NCBI GenBank assembly: GCA_032718475.1
Contig: JAUCBJ010003027.1
Span: forward strand, 1-43,573
Origin: Nemertoderma westbladi
Lineage: Eukaryota; Xenacoelomorpha; Nemertodermatida; Nemertodermatidae
Length of the DNA: 43,573 bases
Direction of reading: 5' to 3'
The stretch's first letter is position 1; each line of letters opens with the position of its first letter. The notes under the pieces are model-generated. The model was not told the origin of the DNA. It was given only the letters and a program-made list of their open reading frames with translations, and ran no database searches. The translations under genes were made by a program, and so were the position numbers. Below, piece by piece: positions 1-10,411 of this stretch.

Positions 1-10
1 CCTCGAGTCC

Positions 11-77
11 TGATTGGCTGCCTAACTCACCCTCGCACTCTGATTGGATAATCCATTCTAGCCTCCCTCTATAATAA
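11..77 (+). promoter_or_regulatory. Candidate core promoter: two inverted CCAAT boxes and a TATA-like box
   Basis: TGATTGG occurs at 11-17 and again at 41-47, exactly 30 bases apart, each inside a similar context that begins with CCTCG. Both are CCAAT boxes on the opposite strand. TATAATAA follows at 70-77, which would place the transcription start near 100 and give a 5' leader of about 120 bases before the ATG at 218. The arrangement suits a short intronless gene. This is inferred from motifs only. Confidence 0.5.
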
Positions 78-217
78 CCCCCGTTCAACGCATTCCCAGT
101 CATTCTCTAAGTTTTATATTAAAAAGTTTTATTTATTTTCATAAAAGTTTAATTTATTTAAAATTTTGTAAAATCATTTAGCTAAAATTCAATATTTTCA
201 ATTGACATTGCTATATA

Positions 218-1270
218 ATGCATAGACATGAAACTTGTTTGGTCTGTAATAAAGAAATGAGACAAGACAATTTATCTCGTCATATGGAAACACATGGAAA
301 GGAAAAACTAATGGCTCCATTACCAAAAAAATTTAAAAAATCCGAAGATATTTTTAGTGAAGATGAAAAGAAAAAGAGAGATGAGCGTGATATATTAAAT
401 ATAAAACAGACAATGGAAAGTAAATTTCATAAAGTTATGAATATTTTGAAAGGGATACAAAAACAGTTACCCCTAGAAAATGAGGAAAATTTGAGTGAGA
501 AAGATGGAGAAGAAGAGGATGATGAGATGGAGAATGAAAATAGTGAGGGTCAGGATGAAGTTGAAGAGAGTGAGGTTGAGAACGAAGAAAGTGAAGATCA
601 GGATGATGATGAAGAAAGTGAAGGTCAAGAAGAGGGTGAAGATAGCGAAGGTCAGGAAGAGAATGAAGAAAGTGAAGAACAGGAAGAGGATGAAGAAAGT
701 GAAGAACAGGAAGACGATGAAGAAAGTGAAGGCGGGGAAGAGGATGAAGAAAGTGAAGGTCAGAAAGAGGGTGAAGAAAGTGAAGATCAGGAAAGTGGAG
801 AAGAGGATGAAAATGATGATAATGAGGAAATAAAGAGGCAATTACTTGGAAATAAGAATCAATTGCGGAAAATTATTAAACATTTGAAGGAAAATGAAGA
901 AAATAAAGAGGCGACATTGACCCAAGTTCTAGGAAGTAAAATTAAATTACAGAAATTTATTAAACATTTAGAAGAGAATGATGAAAATAAAGAAGAGATA
1001 TTGAGACAAATATTAGGAAACAAAAATCAAATGCGGAAATTTATTAAACAAATGGAAGAAAATGAGGAAAATAGAGAAGAGATATTAAGACAGGTTCTGG
1101 GAAATAAAAGTAAATTACTGAAAATTAATGAACAATTGAATAAAATTAAGAAACAGTTGGGTAACGAGGAAGATGAAAGTAAAGTAAATCAACCAGCTTT
1201 TACTAATTTTCGAAGACCTATGATAAAAAACTCTCGTTCAGTAAATGCCCGCGCAGGACGACGCTATTGA
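218..1270 (+). CDS. Intronless C2H2-like, acidic repeat and coiled-coil protein, 350 aa
   Basis: I do not recognise the gene. Residues 7-27 hold one zinc-finger-like motif: CLVC, eleven residues, then HMETH, one residue short of the usual C2H2 spacing. Residues about 92-205 are an extremely acidic tract of roughly 11-residue repeats built on EESEGQEEDE. Residues about 208-325 are three to four copies of a roughly 30-residue unit (RQxLGNKNQLRKFIKHLEEN), charged and probably coiled-coil. The tail is basic (NARAGRRY). There is no signal peptide or membrane segment. The ATG at 218 is the first in frame and lies downstream of a CCAAT/TATA promoter. The lack of introns, in contrast to the other genes here, suggests a retrocopy or a gene from a mobile or viral element, but nothing confirms this. 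Acidic repeats of this kind also occur in ordinary nuclear proteins. Function unknown. Confidence 0.6.
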   Translation: MHRHETCLVCNKEMRQDNLSRHMETHGKEKLMAPLPKKFKKSEDIFSEDEKKKRDERDILNIKQTMESKFHKVMNILKGIQKQLPLENEENLSEKDGEEEDDEMENENSEGQDEVEESEVENEESEDQDDDEESEGQEEGEDSEGQEENEESEEQEEDEESEEQEDDEESEGGEEDEESEGQKEGEESEDQESGEEDENDDNEEIKRQLLGNKNQLRKIIKHLKENEENKEATLTQVLGSKIKLQKFIKHLEENDENKEEILRQILGNKNQMRKFIKQMEENEENREEILRQVLGNKSKLLKINEQLNKIKKQLGNEEDESKVNQPAFTNFRRPMIKNSRSVNARAGRRY

Positions 1271-1303
1271 CATTTGTTTGTTTGAGTTCCTTTCATAATA
1301 GTG

Positions 1304-1470
1304 TTAGGGCTATTTATCCAAAACAATTATATTAGTATTAGGACTATTTATCCATAACAATTATAATAGTATTAGGACTATTTATCCATAATAATTATAT
1401 TAGTATTATAAATGTATTTACCCCACAATATTTATTACTATTAGGTCTATTTATTCAAGAAATTATATGT
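1304..1470. repeat. 34-bp tandem repeat, about four copies
   Basis: The unit begins TAGGACTATTTATCCATAAC and ends TTAGTAT. Copies start at 1304, 1338 and 1372, and a degraded fourth runs to about 1470. It sits just after the stop codon of the C2H2-like gene and may lie in its 3' UTR. Confidence 0.75.
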
Positions 1471-1705
1471 TTTTATAATATACTTTGGAAAATTAGTCGA
1501 CTAAGTCATAATTTTCAAAACTTTAAATACGGGTTGAGTTATTATATAAAGTTAAGAAGAATGAACCAATAGAGGGAGCCTGAAGTCTAATCTCTTGGTC
1601 TTTACTCACATTAACTCCCAAGGTTGCATACTATAACTATAGCCGGCGGGAGAGTCAAAGCTAGAGTGTATACTAGAGTTAACCAAGAGCTAGGAAAAAG
1701 AAAAA

Positions 1706-1775
1706 TGCTCTTCTAGGGTTCGAACTCACGACCTTCTAATTATAAAACTAAGCAAATGACCAGCTTGAAGGTCTT
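1706..1775 (-). repeat. tRNA-derived SINE fragment
   Basis: On the minus strand there is an A-box-like TGGTCATTTGCTTAG (1749-1763) and, about 30 bases later, a B box GAGTTCGAACCC (1715-1727). The spacing is that of a tRNA-type internal pol III promoter. The flanking acceptor stem is poor, so this is a tRNA-related repeat and not a functional tRNA. Confidence 0.45.
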
Positions 1776-1848
1776 AGACCCTTAATCTGAGGCATCGAGC
1801 AGCCAATGAGACAGCAGATGCGAGTACAGTGGTAAAGCCCATCCATGG

Positions 1849-3090
1849 TGAGGCATAGTCTATGCCTCAGTGAGGCATAGTCTATGCCTCAGTGAGGCAT
1901 AGTCTATGCCTCAGTGAGGCACTATGTCATGCCTATGCCTCAGTGAGTCATAGTCTATGCCTCAGTGCCTCAGTGAGGCATAGTCTATGCCTCAGTGAGG
2001 CATAGTCTATGCCCCAGTGAGGCATAGTCTATGCCTCAATGAGTCATAGTCTATGCCTCACGTGAGGCATAGTCTATGCCTCAGTGAGTGCATAGTCTAT
2101 GCCTCAGTGAGGCATAGTCTATGCCTCAGTGAGGCATAGTCTATGCCTCAGTGCCTCAGTGAGGCATAGTCTATGCCTCAGTGAGGCATAGTCTATGCCT
2201 CAGTGAGGCATAGTCTATGCCTCAGTGAGTCATAGTCTATGCCTCAGTGCCTCAGTGAGGCATAGTCTATGCCTCAGTGAGGCATAGTCTATGCCTCAGT
2301 GAGGCATAGTCTATGCCTCAGTGCCTCAGTGAGGCCTAGTCTATGCCTCAGTGAGGCCTAGTCTATGCCTCAGTGAGGCATAGTCTATGCCTCAGTGAGT
2401 CATAGTCTATGCCTCAGTGCCTCAGTGAGGCAGTGAGGCATAGTCTATGCCTCAGTGAGGCATAGTCTATGCCTCAGTGAGTCATAGTCTATGCCTCAGT
2501 GAGTCATAGTCTATGCCTCAGTGCCTCAGTGAGGCATAGTCTATGCCTCAGTGAGGCATAGTCTATGCCTCAATGAGTCATAGTCTATGCCTCAGTGCCC
2601 AGTGAGGCATAGTCTATGCCTCAGTGCCTCAGTGAGGCATAGTCTATGCCTCAGTGAGGCATAGTCTATGCCTCAGTGAGGCATAGTCTATGCCTCAGTG
2701 CCTCAGTGAGGCCTAGTCTATGCCTCAGTGAGGCCTAGTCTATGCCTCAGTGAGGCATAGTCTATGCCTCAGTGAGTCATAGTCTATGCCTCAGTGCCTC
2801 AGTGAGGCAGTGAGGCATAGTCTATGCCTCAGTGAGGCATAGTCTATGCCTCAGTGAGTCATAGTCTATGCCTCAGTGAGTCATAGTCTATGCCTCAGTG
2901 CCTCAGTGAGACCTAGTCTATGCCTCAGTGAGGCCTAGTCTATGCCTCAGTGAGGCATAGTCTATGCCTCAGTGAGGCATAGTCTATGCCTCAGTGCCTC
3001 AGTGAGGCATAGTCTATGCCTCAGTGCCTCAATGAGGCATAGTCTATGCCTCAGTGAGTCATAGTCTATGCCTCGGTGAGGCATAGTCTG
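1849..3090. repeat. 22-bp palindromic satellite with a higher-order period
   Basis: The unit contains GAGGCATAGtcTATGCCTC, a near-perfect palindrome with a 2-base centre. Successive units are joined by CAGTGAGG, which forms a second palindrome (GCCTCAgTGAGGC), so every junction and every unit can fold as a hairpin. There are about 55 units over 1.24 kb. Variants (GAGTCATAG, GAGGCCTAG, and the inserted TGCCTCAG) recur in the same order: the stretch around 2250-2540 is repeated 377 bases later, giving a higher-order repeat. No coding frame is evident. Confidence 0.95.
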
Positions 3091-3153
3091 TGTCAAGTCT
3101 TAAATGAGAGTCTTACAAATTCGAACGTCAACGAACAAATTCGAAGGTTACTG

Positions 3154-3225
3154 TTCCACCTTGGTGTAGTGGTTGCGTAGAATTCACATCTCTCGTATGT
3201 CATGGGTTCGACCCCTGCATGAACC
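3154..3225 (+). repeat. tRNA-derived SINE head
   Basis: A-box-like TGGTGTAGTGGTTGCG (3161-3176) and B box GGGTTCGACCCC (3203-3214) have tRNA spacing, and the T-arm can pair (GGG..CCC). Unrelated AT-rich sequence follows. It is a SINE promoter region or tRNA pseudogene. A complete cloverleaf is not evident. Confidence 0.6.
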
Positions 3226-3985
3226 AGGGCAGTTTTCGTTCGGTCAGCAATAGGCCTAACGTTGCAAAATGCAGTATTATTGCCTAGTAACCAATTCATG
3301 GCTACCGTATGGTTTTCACTTTGAGACATTAAGCCCTCTAGCGGCAGACTGGGGAACTTCATACTACTCTGTGACTCTGCAAAAGATATAGCCTATGCCA
3401 TAGTAGATGCCGATTGGGGGGTCAAATTAAGTAATAATATATCTAAATAAGTCTCAAACATCTTGCCTCATGGCTCGCCCCTTAGAACTCTTAAGCAATA
3501 TAACTTCATAGTTTTTAAGGAAAACTGGTAAATGAGATGTGTTAATTACGCATACCTCGCAGTCTTAAGTAATTAATTATACAGTAGGTTAGATCGTTTT
3601 GAGAATAGGACCATTGGAAAGAGCGCCCTCGATAACCTCAGTACAAAGTAAATTAATATGGATTAACCGGATATAGCTTGTTATTATAAAACATAAATTA
3701 CAGTAGAACAATTAGGGTTGTAAATAAAAACAAATTAAATTGAAGATAAACTGTATATATAAACTTATGTATTAAAAGAGGGCCCTATTTAATTATACAG
3801 TATACTGAAAATGGTTAGCGATACCATAATTAGATTATCGATAGGGATGCGGCTTCCTTAAATGAGGCAATCCTGACGCAGCACAAAGAATTTTAAGAGG
3901 GGCCCCGATAAATTGCTCATTCATGCGTAACTGGTAACCTAGGCGATAGCTTGTCTTAAGTTTAGGCCCTTTGCTAACATTAACT
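3226..3985. other. Non-coding stretch
   Basis: No convincing exon, ORF or RNA gene is seen. The phrase CCCTCTAGCGGCAGACT at about 3331 recurs at about 4339, so part of this stretch belongs to a dispersed repeat. TAGGCCTA occurs at 3251. Confidence 0.5.
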
Positions 3986-4915
3986 CCAAAATAGTTACCA
4001 GTAGGGGAGCTGTATACCCTATGGCTAAATAAGGCTGCAAGTCTATGGTTAGATGCTTCCAATAATGATCTCATTTAGTAGCGGTAAGTAATATAAAAAC
4101 TAATTAATCTAAAAATAGAAATCAATATATAAAATAAAAGTAATACAATTAATTAATTTAAAATAAAGTACAAATGAATAAATAAAGTAAAATAGAATAC
4201 AATTAATTAATTTAAAATAAACTACAAATGAATAAATAAAGTAAAATAAAGTACAATTAATTAATTAAAATTAAATATAAATAAATAGTTAAATTGAAAA
4301 TAACAAAGTTAGAGAAGATGTTAATTTTCAGATAATACGCCCTCTAGCGGCAGACTATGGAACTGCAGGCGGTTGGATATATGTACGAGTAATTAGTAAT
4401 CAGAGCTGTCACGGGGTGGGGGCAGGGGCGCTTGGATACAACTATCATTAATATGCTGTTGCTTGGTTAAAGCTAATTGAGGGGTCAAAGGTCAAAGGTC
4501 AACGAAAAAGCTGTCTGGATATAGATAAGAGTAATTAGTTACCAGTAAGGGAGCTGTATACCCATAAAGTACAAATGAATAATTAATATAAAATAAAGTA
4601 CAAATGAATAATGAGGACAGAGGAGGGGCCCCCCGCCGATGAACGCAGTTGATAGTTGCCAGTAGGGAGCCGTATACCATAGCCATTATAAAGTTAAATA
4701 TAGATATTATGTCATAGTGATCTCATTGGTAATATAAAAACTAATTAATCTAAAAATAGAAATCAATGTATAAAGTAAAAGTAATATATACAATTAATTA
4801 ATTTAAAATAAAGTACAAATGAATAATTAATATAAAATAAAGTACAAATGAATAAATAAATAAAATAAAATACAAATAATTAATTAAAATTAAATATAAA
4901 TAAATAGGTATTAAT
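3986..4915. repeat. AT-rich segmental duplication
   Basis: About 300 bases at 3987-4290 recur, diverged, at about 4647-4915. Both copies run from TACCAGTAGGGGAGCTGTAT (or a close variant) through AATATAAAAACTAATTAATC to many AAAGTACAAATGAATAA blocks. A short third copy of the left edge lies at 4536-4570. Much of the remainder is low-complexity TAATTAATTA sequence. Confidence 0.75.
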
Positions 4916-4950
4916 AAATAAAAGAGCTGCGGTGTCACTTATGACACCCT

Positions 4951-5251
4951 CTTGAGCCGGCTCTGTGACAGTTAGACATCACTGATGACCCATTGTGTGT
5001 CAGGGCGCTAATCAGTCTGATTAATTAGGATAATCAATTAAACCCTATTAGGAGTCGATGACCTGTTAGGGTTTAATTGTACTAATTAATTGATGACACC
5101 TGTCAATTAGGGTCTAATTAGCCTAATTGGGAGGTGTCACCCAGACAGTCTGGCGCCAATGACACCCAATGACACCCATGGGGTGATAATTGGGTGTCAT
5201 ATGACACCCAATGGGTGTCAGTGAGGTCTAACTGTCACAGAGCCGCCCAAG
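4951..5251. mobile_element. Foldback MITE, 301 bp, 5-bp target duplication
   Basis: The left end (CTTGAGCC then GGCTCTGTGACAGTTAGAC) is the inverse of the right end (GTCTAACTGTCACAGAGCC then GCCCAAG). Complementarity continues inward with gaps (TCACTGA..ACCCATTG, and the TTAATT-rich centre), so the whole element can fold on itself. ACCCT flanks both sides (4946-4950 and 5252-5256), consistent with a 5-bp target duplication. No ORF. Superfamily not assigned. Confidence 0.7.
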
Positions 5252-5262
5252 ACCCTACTACT

Positions 5263-5768
5263 GAGGAACCTTCGGGTTGCCTCCGGTAGAGAGAAACCTT
5301 CTGGTTGCCTCCGTTAGAGAGGAGCCTTCGGGGGTGGCTCCGTTAGAGAGGAGCCTTCGGGTTGCCTCTGGTAGAGAGGAGCCTTCGGGTTGCCTCTGGT
5401 AGAGAGGAGCCTTAGGGTTGCCTCCGTTAGAGAGGAGCCTTCGGGTTGCCTCTGGTAGAGAGGAGCCTTAGGGTTGCCTCCGTTAGAGAGGAGCCTTCGG
5501 GTTGCCTCTGGTAGAGAGGAGCCTTAGGGTTGCCTCCGTTAGAGAGAAACCTTCGGGTTGCCTCCGGTAGAGAGGAGCCTTCGGGGGTGGCTCCGTTAGA
5601 GAGGAGCCTTCGGGTTGCCTCTGGTAGAGAGGAGCCTTCGGGTTGCCTCTGGTAGAGAGGAGCCTTAGGGTTGCCTCCGTTAGAGAGGAGCCTTCGGGTT
5701 GCCTCAGGTAGAGAGGAGCCTTCGGGTTGCCTCATGTAGAGAGGAGCCTTCGGGTTATCGGGTTACCT
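5263..5768. repeat. 28-bp minisatellite
   Basis: The unit is GAGAGGAGCCTTCGGGTTGC followed by CTCYGKTA, about 18 copies, with GGTGGCTCC variants at two places. It ends about 95 bases before the acceptor of the next exon. Minus-strand open frames here are by-products of the repeat. Confidence 0.95.
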
Positions 5769-5862
5769 CAAATTGGTTTACTTTAATTTTATTATTTTAT
5801 TGCCTCTCATGGTTTCCGTTTTTTGTAATTTCTATATTTTTTTATTAATTATTTTTCCATAG

Positions 5863-6031
5863 ACAACAGACGATACCGAGACAGACAAGGTTGATGAGGT
5901 TGTCACGGCAACGACAGCGACAGAGAACGGACATAAAGAGCTGCACCACCAGCTGGTAGGGGAAGATTTGAACGAAGAGGACGAGGAAGATGATGAAGAT
6001 TATGAAGGAGAGGAAGATCTGGAGGGAGAAG
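5863..6031 (+). CDS. Penultimate coding exon of an acidic, prothymosin-like protein
   Basis: The acceptor is a pyrimidine-rich tract ending CCATAG at 5862 and the donor is GAAG|GTTAGT at 6031/6032. The open frame starts TTDDTETDKVDEVVTATTAT, runs through ENGHKELHH and ends EEDEEDDEDYEGEEDLEGEG, leaving one base (phase 1). The exon at 12045 accepts phase 1 and stays in frame. The composition, with a Thr/Val/Lys lead-in, ENG, then almost only Asp and Glu, resembles prothymosin-alpha or parathymosin, small nuclear histone-binding proteins. The basic nuclear signal near the vertebrate C-terminus is absent, so the assignment is tentative. The first exon or exons, with the start codon, were not found and may lie upstream of the window. 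The intron that follows becomes a tandem array from its first base. Confidence 0.6.
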
Positions 6032-6090
6032 GTTAGTAGAGTTAGTTAGTTAGTAGAGTTAGTTAGTTAGTAGAGTTAGTTAGTTAGTAG

Positions 6091-6157
<67 letters not shown>

Positions 6158-7067
6158 AGAGTTAGTTAGTTAGTAGAGTTAGTTAGTTAGTAGAGTTAGT
6201 TAGTTAGTAGAGTTAGTTAGTAGAGTTAGTTAGTTAGTAGAGTTAGTTAGTTAGTAGAGTTAGTTAGTAGAGTTAGTTAGTTAGTAGAGTTAGTTAGTAG
6301 AGTTAGTTAGTTAGTAGAGTTAGTTAGTAGAGTTAGTTAGTTAGTAGAGTTAGTTAGTAGTTAGTTAGTTATTAGAGTTAGTTAGTAGAGTTAGTTAGTA
6401 GAGTTAGTTAGTTAGTAGAGTTAGCTAGTTAGTAGAGTTAGTTAGTTAGTAGAGTTAGTTAGTTAGTAGAGTTAGTTAGTAGAGTTAGTTAGTAGAGTTA
6501 GTTAGTAGAGTTAGTTAGTTAGTTAGTAGAGTTAGTTAGTAGAGTTAGTTAGTTAGTAGAGTTAGTTAGTAGAGTTAGTTAGTTAGTAGAGTTAGTTAGT
6601 AGAGTTAGTTAGTAGAGTTAGTTAGTAGAGTTAGTTAGTTAGTAGAGTTAGTTAGTTAGTAGAGTTAGTTAGTTAGTAGAGTTAGTTAGTAGAGTTAGTT
6701 AGTGGAGTTAGTTAGTGGAGTTAGTTAGTTAGTAGAGTTAGTTAGTGGAGTTAGTAGAGTTAGTTAGTTAGTAGAGTTAGTTAGTTAGTAGAGTTAGTTA
6801 GTTAGTAGAGTTAGTTAGTAGAGTTAGTTAGTTAGTAGAGTTAGTTAGTTAGTTAGTAGAGTTAGTTAGTAGAGTTAGTTAGTAGAGTTAGTTAGTTAGT
6901 AGAGTTAGTTAGTTAGTAGAGTTAGTTAGTTAGTAGAGTTAGTTAGTTAGTAGAGTTAGTTCGTTAGTTAGTAGAGTTAGTTAGTTAGTTAGTAGAGTTA
7001 GTTAGTTAGTAGAGTTAGTTAGTTAGTAGAGTTAGTTAGTTAGTAGAGTTAGTTAGTTAGTTAGTAG

Positions 7068-7126
<59 letters not shown>

Positions 7127-8539
7127 AGAGTTAGTTAGTTAGTAGAGTTAGTTAGTTAGTAGAGTTAGTTAGTTTGTAGAGTTAGTTAGTTAGTAGAGTT
7201 AGTTAGTTAGTTAGTAAGTTAGTTAGTTAGTCGAGTTAGTTAGTAGAGTTAGTTAGTTAGTAGAGTTAGTTAGTAGAGTTAGTTAGTAGAGTTAGTTAGT
7301 TAGTAGAGTTAGTTAGTTGGTAGAGTTAGTTAGTTAGTTAGTAGAGTTAGTTAGTTAGTTAGTAGAGTTAGTTAGTTAGTAGAGTTAGTTAGTTAGTTAG
7401 TAGAGTTAGTTAGTTAGTTAGTTAGTAGAGTTAGTTAGTTAGTAGAGTTAGTTAGTTAGTTAGTAGAGTTAGTTAGTTAGTTAGTTAGTAGAGTTAGTTA
7501 GTTAGTAGAGTTAGTTAGTTAGTAGAGTTAGTTAGTTAGTAGAGTTAGTTAGTTAGTAGAGTTAGTTAGTTAGTAGAGTTAGTTAGTTAGTAGAGTTAGT
7601 TAGTAGAGTTAGTTAGTTAGTTAGTTAGTTAGTAGAGTTAGTTAGTTAGTAGAGTTAGTTAGTTAGTAGAGTTAGTTAGTTAGTAGAGTTAGTTAGTTAG
7701 TAGAGTTAGTTAGTTAGTAGAGTTAGTTAGTTAGTAGAGTTAGTTAGTAGAGTTAGTTAGTTAGTTAGTTAGTTAGTAGAGTTAGTTAGTTAGTAGAGTT
7801 AGTTAGTTAGTAGAGTTAGTTAGTTAGTAGAGTTAGTTAGTTAGTTAGTTAGTAGAGTTAGTTAGTAGAGTTAGTTAGTAGAGTTAGTTAGTAGAGTTAG
7901 TTAGTTAGTTAGTTAGTAGAGTTAGTTAGTTAGTTAGTTGGTAGAGTTAGTTAGTTAGTTAGTAGAGTTAGTTAGTTAGTTAGTAGAGTTAGTTAGTTAG
8001 TAGAGTTAGTTAGTTAGTTAGTAGAGTTAGTTAGTTAGTTAGTTAGTAGAGTTAGTTAGTTAGTAGAGTTAGTTAGTTAGTTAGTAGAGTTAGTTAGTTA
8101 GTTAGTTAGTAGAGTTAGTTAGTTAGTAGAGTTAGTTAGTTAGTAGAGTTAGTTAGTTAGTAGAGTTAGTTAGTTAGTAGAGTTAGTTAGTTAGTAGAGT
8201 TAGTTAGTTAGTAGAGTTAGTTAGTAGAGTTAGTTAGTTAGTTAGTTAGTTAGTAGAGTTAGTTAGTTAGTAGAGTTAGTTAGTTAGTAGAGTTAGTTAG
8301 TTAGTAGAGTTAGTTAGTTAGTAGAGTTAGTTAGTTAGTAGAGTTAGTTAGTTAGTAGAGTTAGTTAGTAGAGTTAGTTAGTTAGTTAGTTAGTTAGTAG
8401 AGTTAGTTAGTTAGTAGAGTTAGTTAGTTAGTAGAGTTAGTTAGTTAGTAGAGTTAGTTAGTTAGTAGTTAGTAGAGTTAGTTAGTAGAGTTAGTTAGTA
8501 GAGTTAGTTAGTAGAGTTAGTTAGTTAGTTAGTTAGTAG

Positions 8540-8570
<31 letters not shown>

Positions 8571-9530
8571 AGAGTTAGTTAGTTAGTAGAGTAGTTAGTT
8601 AGTAGAGTTAGTTAGTAGAGTTAGTTAGTTAGTAGAGTTAGTTAGTTAGTAGAGTTAGTTAGTTAGTAGAGTTAGTTAGTAGAGTTAGTTAGTTAGTAGA
8701 GTTAGTTAGTTAGTAGAGTTAGTTAGTGAGTTAGTAGAGTTAGTTAGTTAGTAGAGTTAGTTAGTAGAGTAGTTAGTGAGTTAGTAGAGTTAGTTAGTTA
8801 GTAGAGTTAGTTAGTGGAGTTAGTAGAGTTAGTTAGTTAGTAGAGTAGTTAGTAGAGTTAGTTAGTAGTAGTTAGTAGAGTTAGTAGTTAGTAGAGTTAG
8901 TTAGTTAGTAGAGTTAGTTAGTTAGTTAGTAGAGTTAGTTAGTAGAGTTAGTTAGTTAGTTAGTAGAGTTAGTTAGTTAGTTAGTTAGTAGAGTTAGTTA
9001 GTTAGTTAGTAGAGTTAGTTAGTAGAGTTAGTTAGTTAGTAGAGTTAGTTAGTTAGTTAGTTAGTAGAGTTAGTTAGTTAGTTAGTTAGTAGTTAGTAGG
9101 TAGTTAGTTAGTAGAGTTAGTTAGTAGAGTTAGTTAGTTAGTAGTAGTAGAGTTAGTTAGTTAGTAGAGTTAGTTAGTTAGTAGAGTTAGTTAGTTAGTA
9201 GAGTTAGTTAGTAGAGTTAGTTAGTAGAGTTAGTTAGTAGAGTTAGTTAGTAGAGTTAGTTAGTAGAGTTAGTTAGTAGAGTTAGTTAGTAGAGTTAGTT
9301 AGTTAGTAGAGTTAGTTAGTTAGTTAGTAAGTTAGTTAGTTAGTCGAGTTAGTTAGTTAGTAGAGTTAGTTAGTAGAGTTAGTTAGTAGAGTTAGTTAGT
9401 AGAGTTAGTTAGTTAGTAGAGTTAGTTAGTGGAGTTAGTAGAGTTAGTTAGTTAGTAGAGTTAGTTAGTAGAGTTAGTTAGTAGAGTTAGTTAGTAGAGT
9501 TAGTTAGTTAGTAGAGTTAGTTAGTTAGTT
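6032..9530. repeat. 3.5-kb GTTAGT minisatellite starting at the splice donor
   Basis: Mixed units GTTAGTTAGTAGA (13), GTTAGTAGA (9) and longer (GTTA)n versions follow one another without a break from the first intron base after GGAGAAG at 6031. Every unit contains GTTAGT, the same hexamer used as the real donor. Some segments of a few hundred bases recur (for example around 7310-7700 and 7930-8300), so larger blocks were copied. The array stops at TTAA, where the next MITE is inserted. Confidence 0.97.
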
Positions 9531-9532
9531 AA

Positions 9533-10129
9533 TACTAACGGCGTTGAGTAATGTTACAATTATGGAATAAAATACTTTTATTCTGTGACGGGATCAAGGG
9601 ATCCCGACCGGTTAAATGGACTACGCGTCACCGTTGTAGTGAAATAAACGAGTTTGTTGTTATCTCTTTAATTCTTTGAATGTTAATACTGATGAATAAC
9701 AATAACTGAATAACTGATTGAATAATAGCACAAAGGTAGCGGATGCTATAGCTGTATAGGGTACCGGTATGTAGATATATTGGTGACGGTGAAGATTGTC
9801 ACCGGTCTGCACTAAAAACCAATAACTGAATAACTGATTTACTAAACGGTAGCAGGATAATATATATATGTATAATTACTACACTGCTGTGGCCTTTGTT
9901 CAGTGGATGTTTCCCCTCCCGAGGTGATTTGACCTCTAACCTCCCTTTGTGTGACTTTGGGTTTTGTGTTATCCCCGATTATTGGTTGTGATACGAGATT
10001 GGTTGTTACTAATCTCGTATCTCCAATATTGCTGAAAAGGTGCCACTTCCCAACTTTGTGAGGGTAATGCGGCGGAATTGAATCCGCTCACATATTCCAA
10101 AATTGTAACATTACTCAACGCCGTTAGTA
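9533..10129. mobile_element. 597-bp MITE with 29-bp inverted repeats and TTAA target sites
   Basis: The left end starts TACTAACGGCGTTGAGTAAT at 9533 and continues GTTACAATT. The exact inverse ends at 10129. TTAA lies immediately outside both ends (9529-9532 and 10130-10133). Weaker pairing continues inward (GGAATA on both arms). No transposase ORF. TTAA targeting is typical of the piggyBac superfamily, but the TACTAACGG terminus is not the usual CCY start, so I do not name the family. Internally, AATAACTGAATAACTGATT is repeated about 120 bases apart. Confidence 0.85.
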
Positions 10130-10220
10130 TTAACAGCGAGTTGTTATTTAGAACTTTACAACTTTAGAGGACATTACAGTATTGTATTGGCATGTACATT
10201 TGGTATTGTATTTGGTGTTA

Positions 10221-10308
10221 TTGTTTACGTGGTAACCATGATGGCGTTAAGTAATGTTCCCCTAGTGGACATTACTTAAAACGCCGTCAATGGTTACCAC
10301 GTAAACAA
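10221..10308. mobile_element. 88-bp palindromic MITE with TA flanks
   Basis: TTGTTTACGTGGTAACCAT at 10221 has its inverse ATGGTTACCACGTAAACAA ending at 10308, with TA on both sides. The arms continue inward to GGCGTTAAGTAATGT and its inverse around a short CCCCTAGTGG loop. That inner arm resembles the GGCGTTGAGTAATGT terminus of the neighbouring 597-bp MITE. Confidence 0.75.
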
Positions 10309-10411
10309 TAGGGGGAAATTTGCCTGACAGCCAGATAGGCCTACACTGCAATACCTACCGGTAGGCGGGGTATAGCTATTAGTAAACAGTAATGCCTAGC
10401 TATATTATTAT

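Noticed and set aside
473-841. Hydrophobic 122-residue minus-strand ORF and basic plus-strand ORF at 495-833
   Set aside because: Both are shadows of the GAA/GAG-rich acidic repeat coding sequence in other frames.
1849-3090. CRISPR-like array of palindromic repeats
   Set aside because: There are no unique spacers between units, and the locus is eukaryotic; it is a satellite.
3093-4074. Minus-strand ORFs of 89 and 79 residues
   Set aside because: They lie in a SINE fragment and duplicated AT-rich DNA, with no motif or splice support.
6032-9530. Telomere-like or branch-point (TACTAAC on the minus strand) array
   Set aside because: TACTAAC appears only antisense to the gene, and GTTAGTTAGTAGA is not a known telomere unit.
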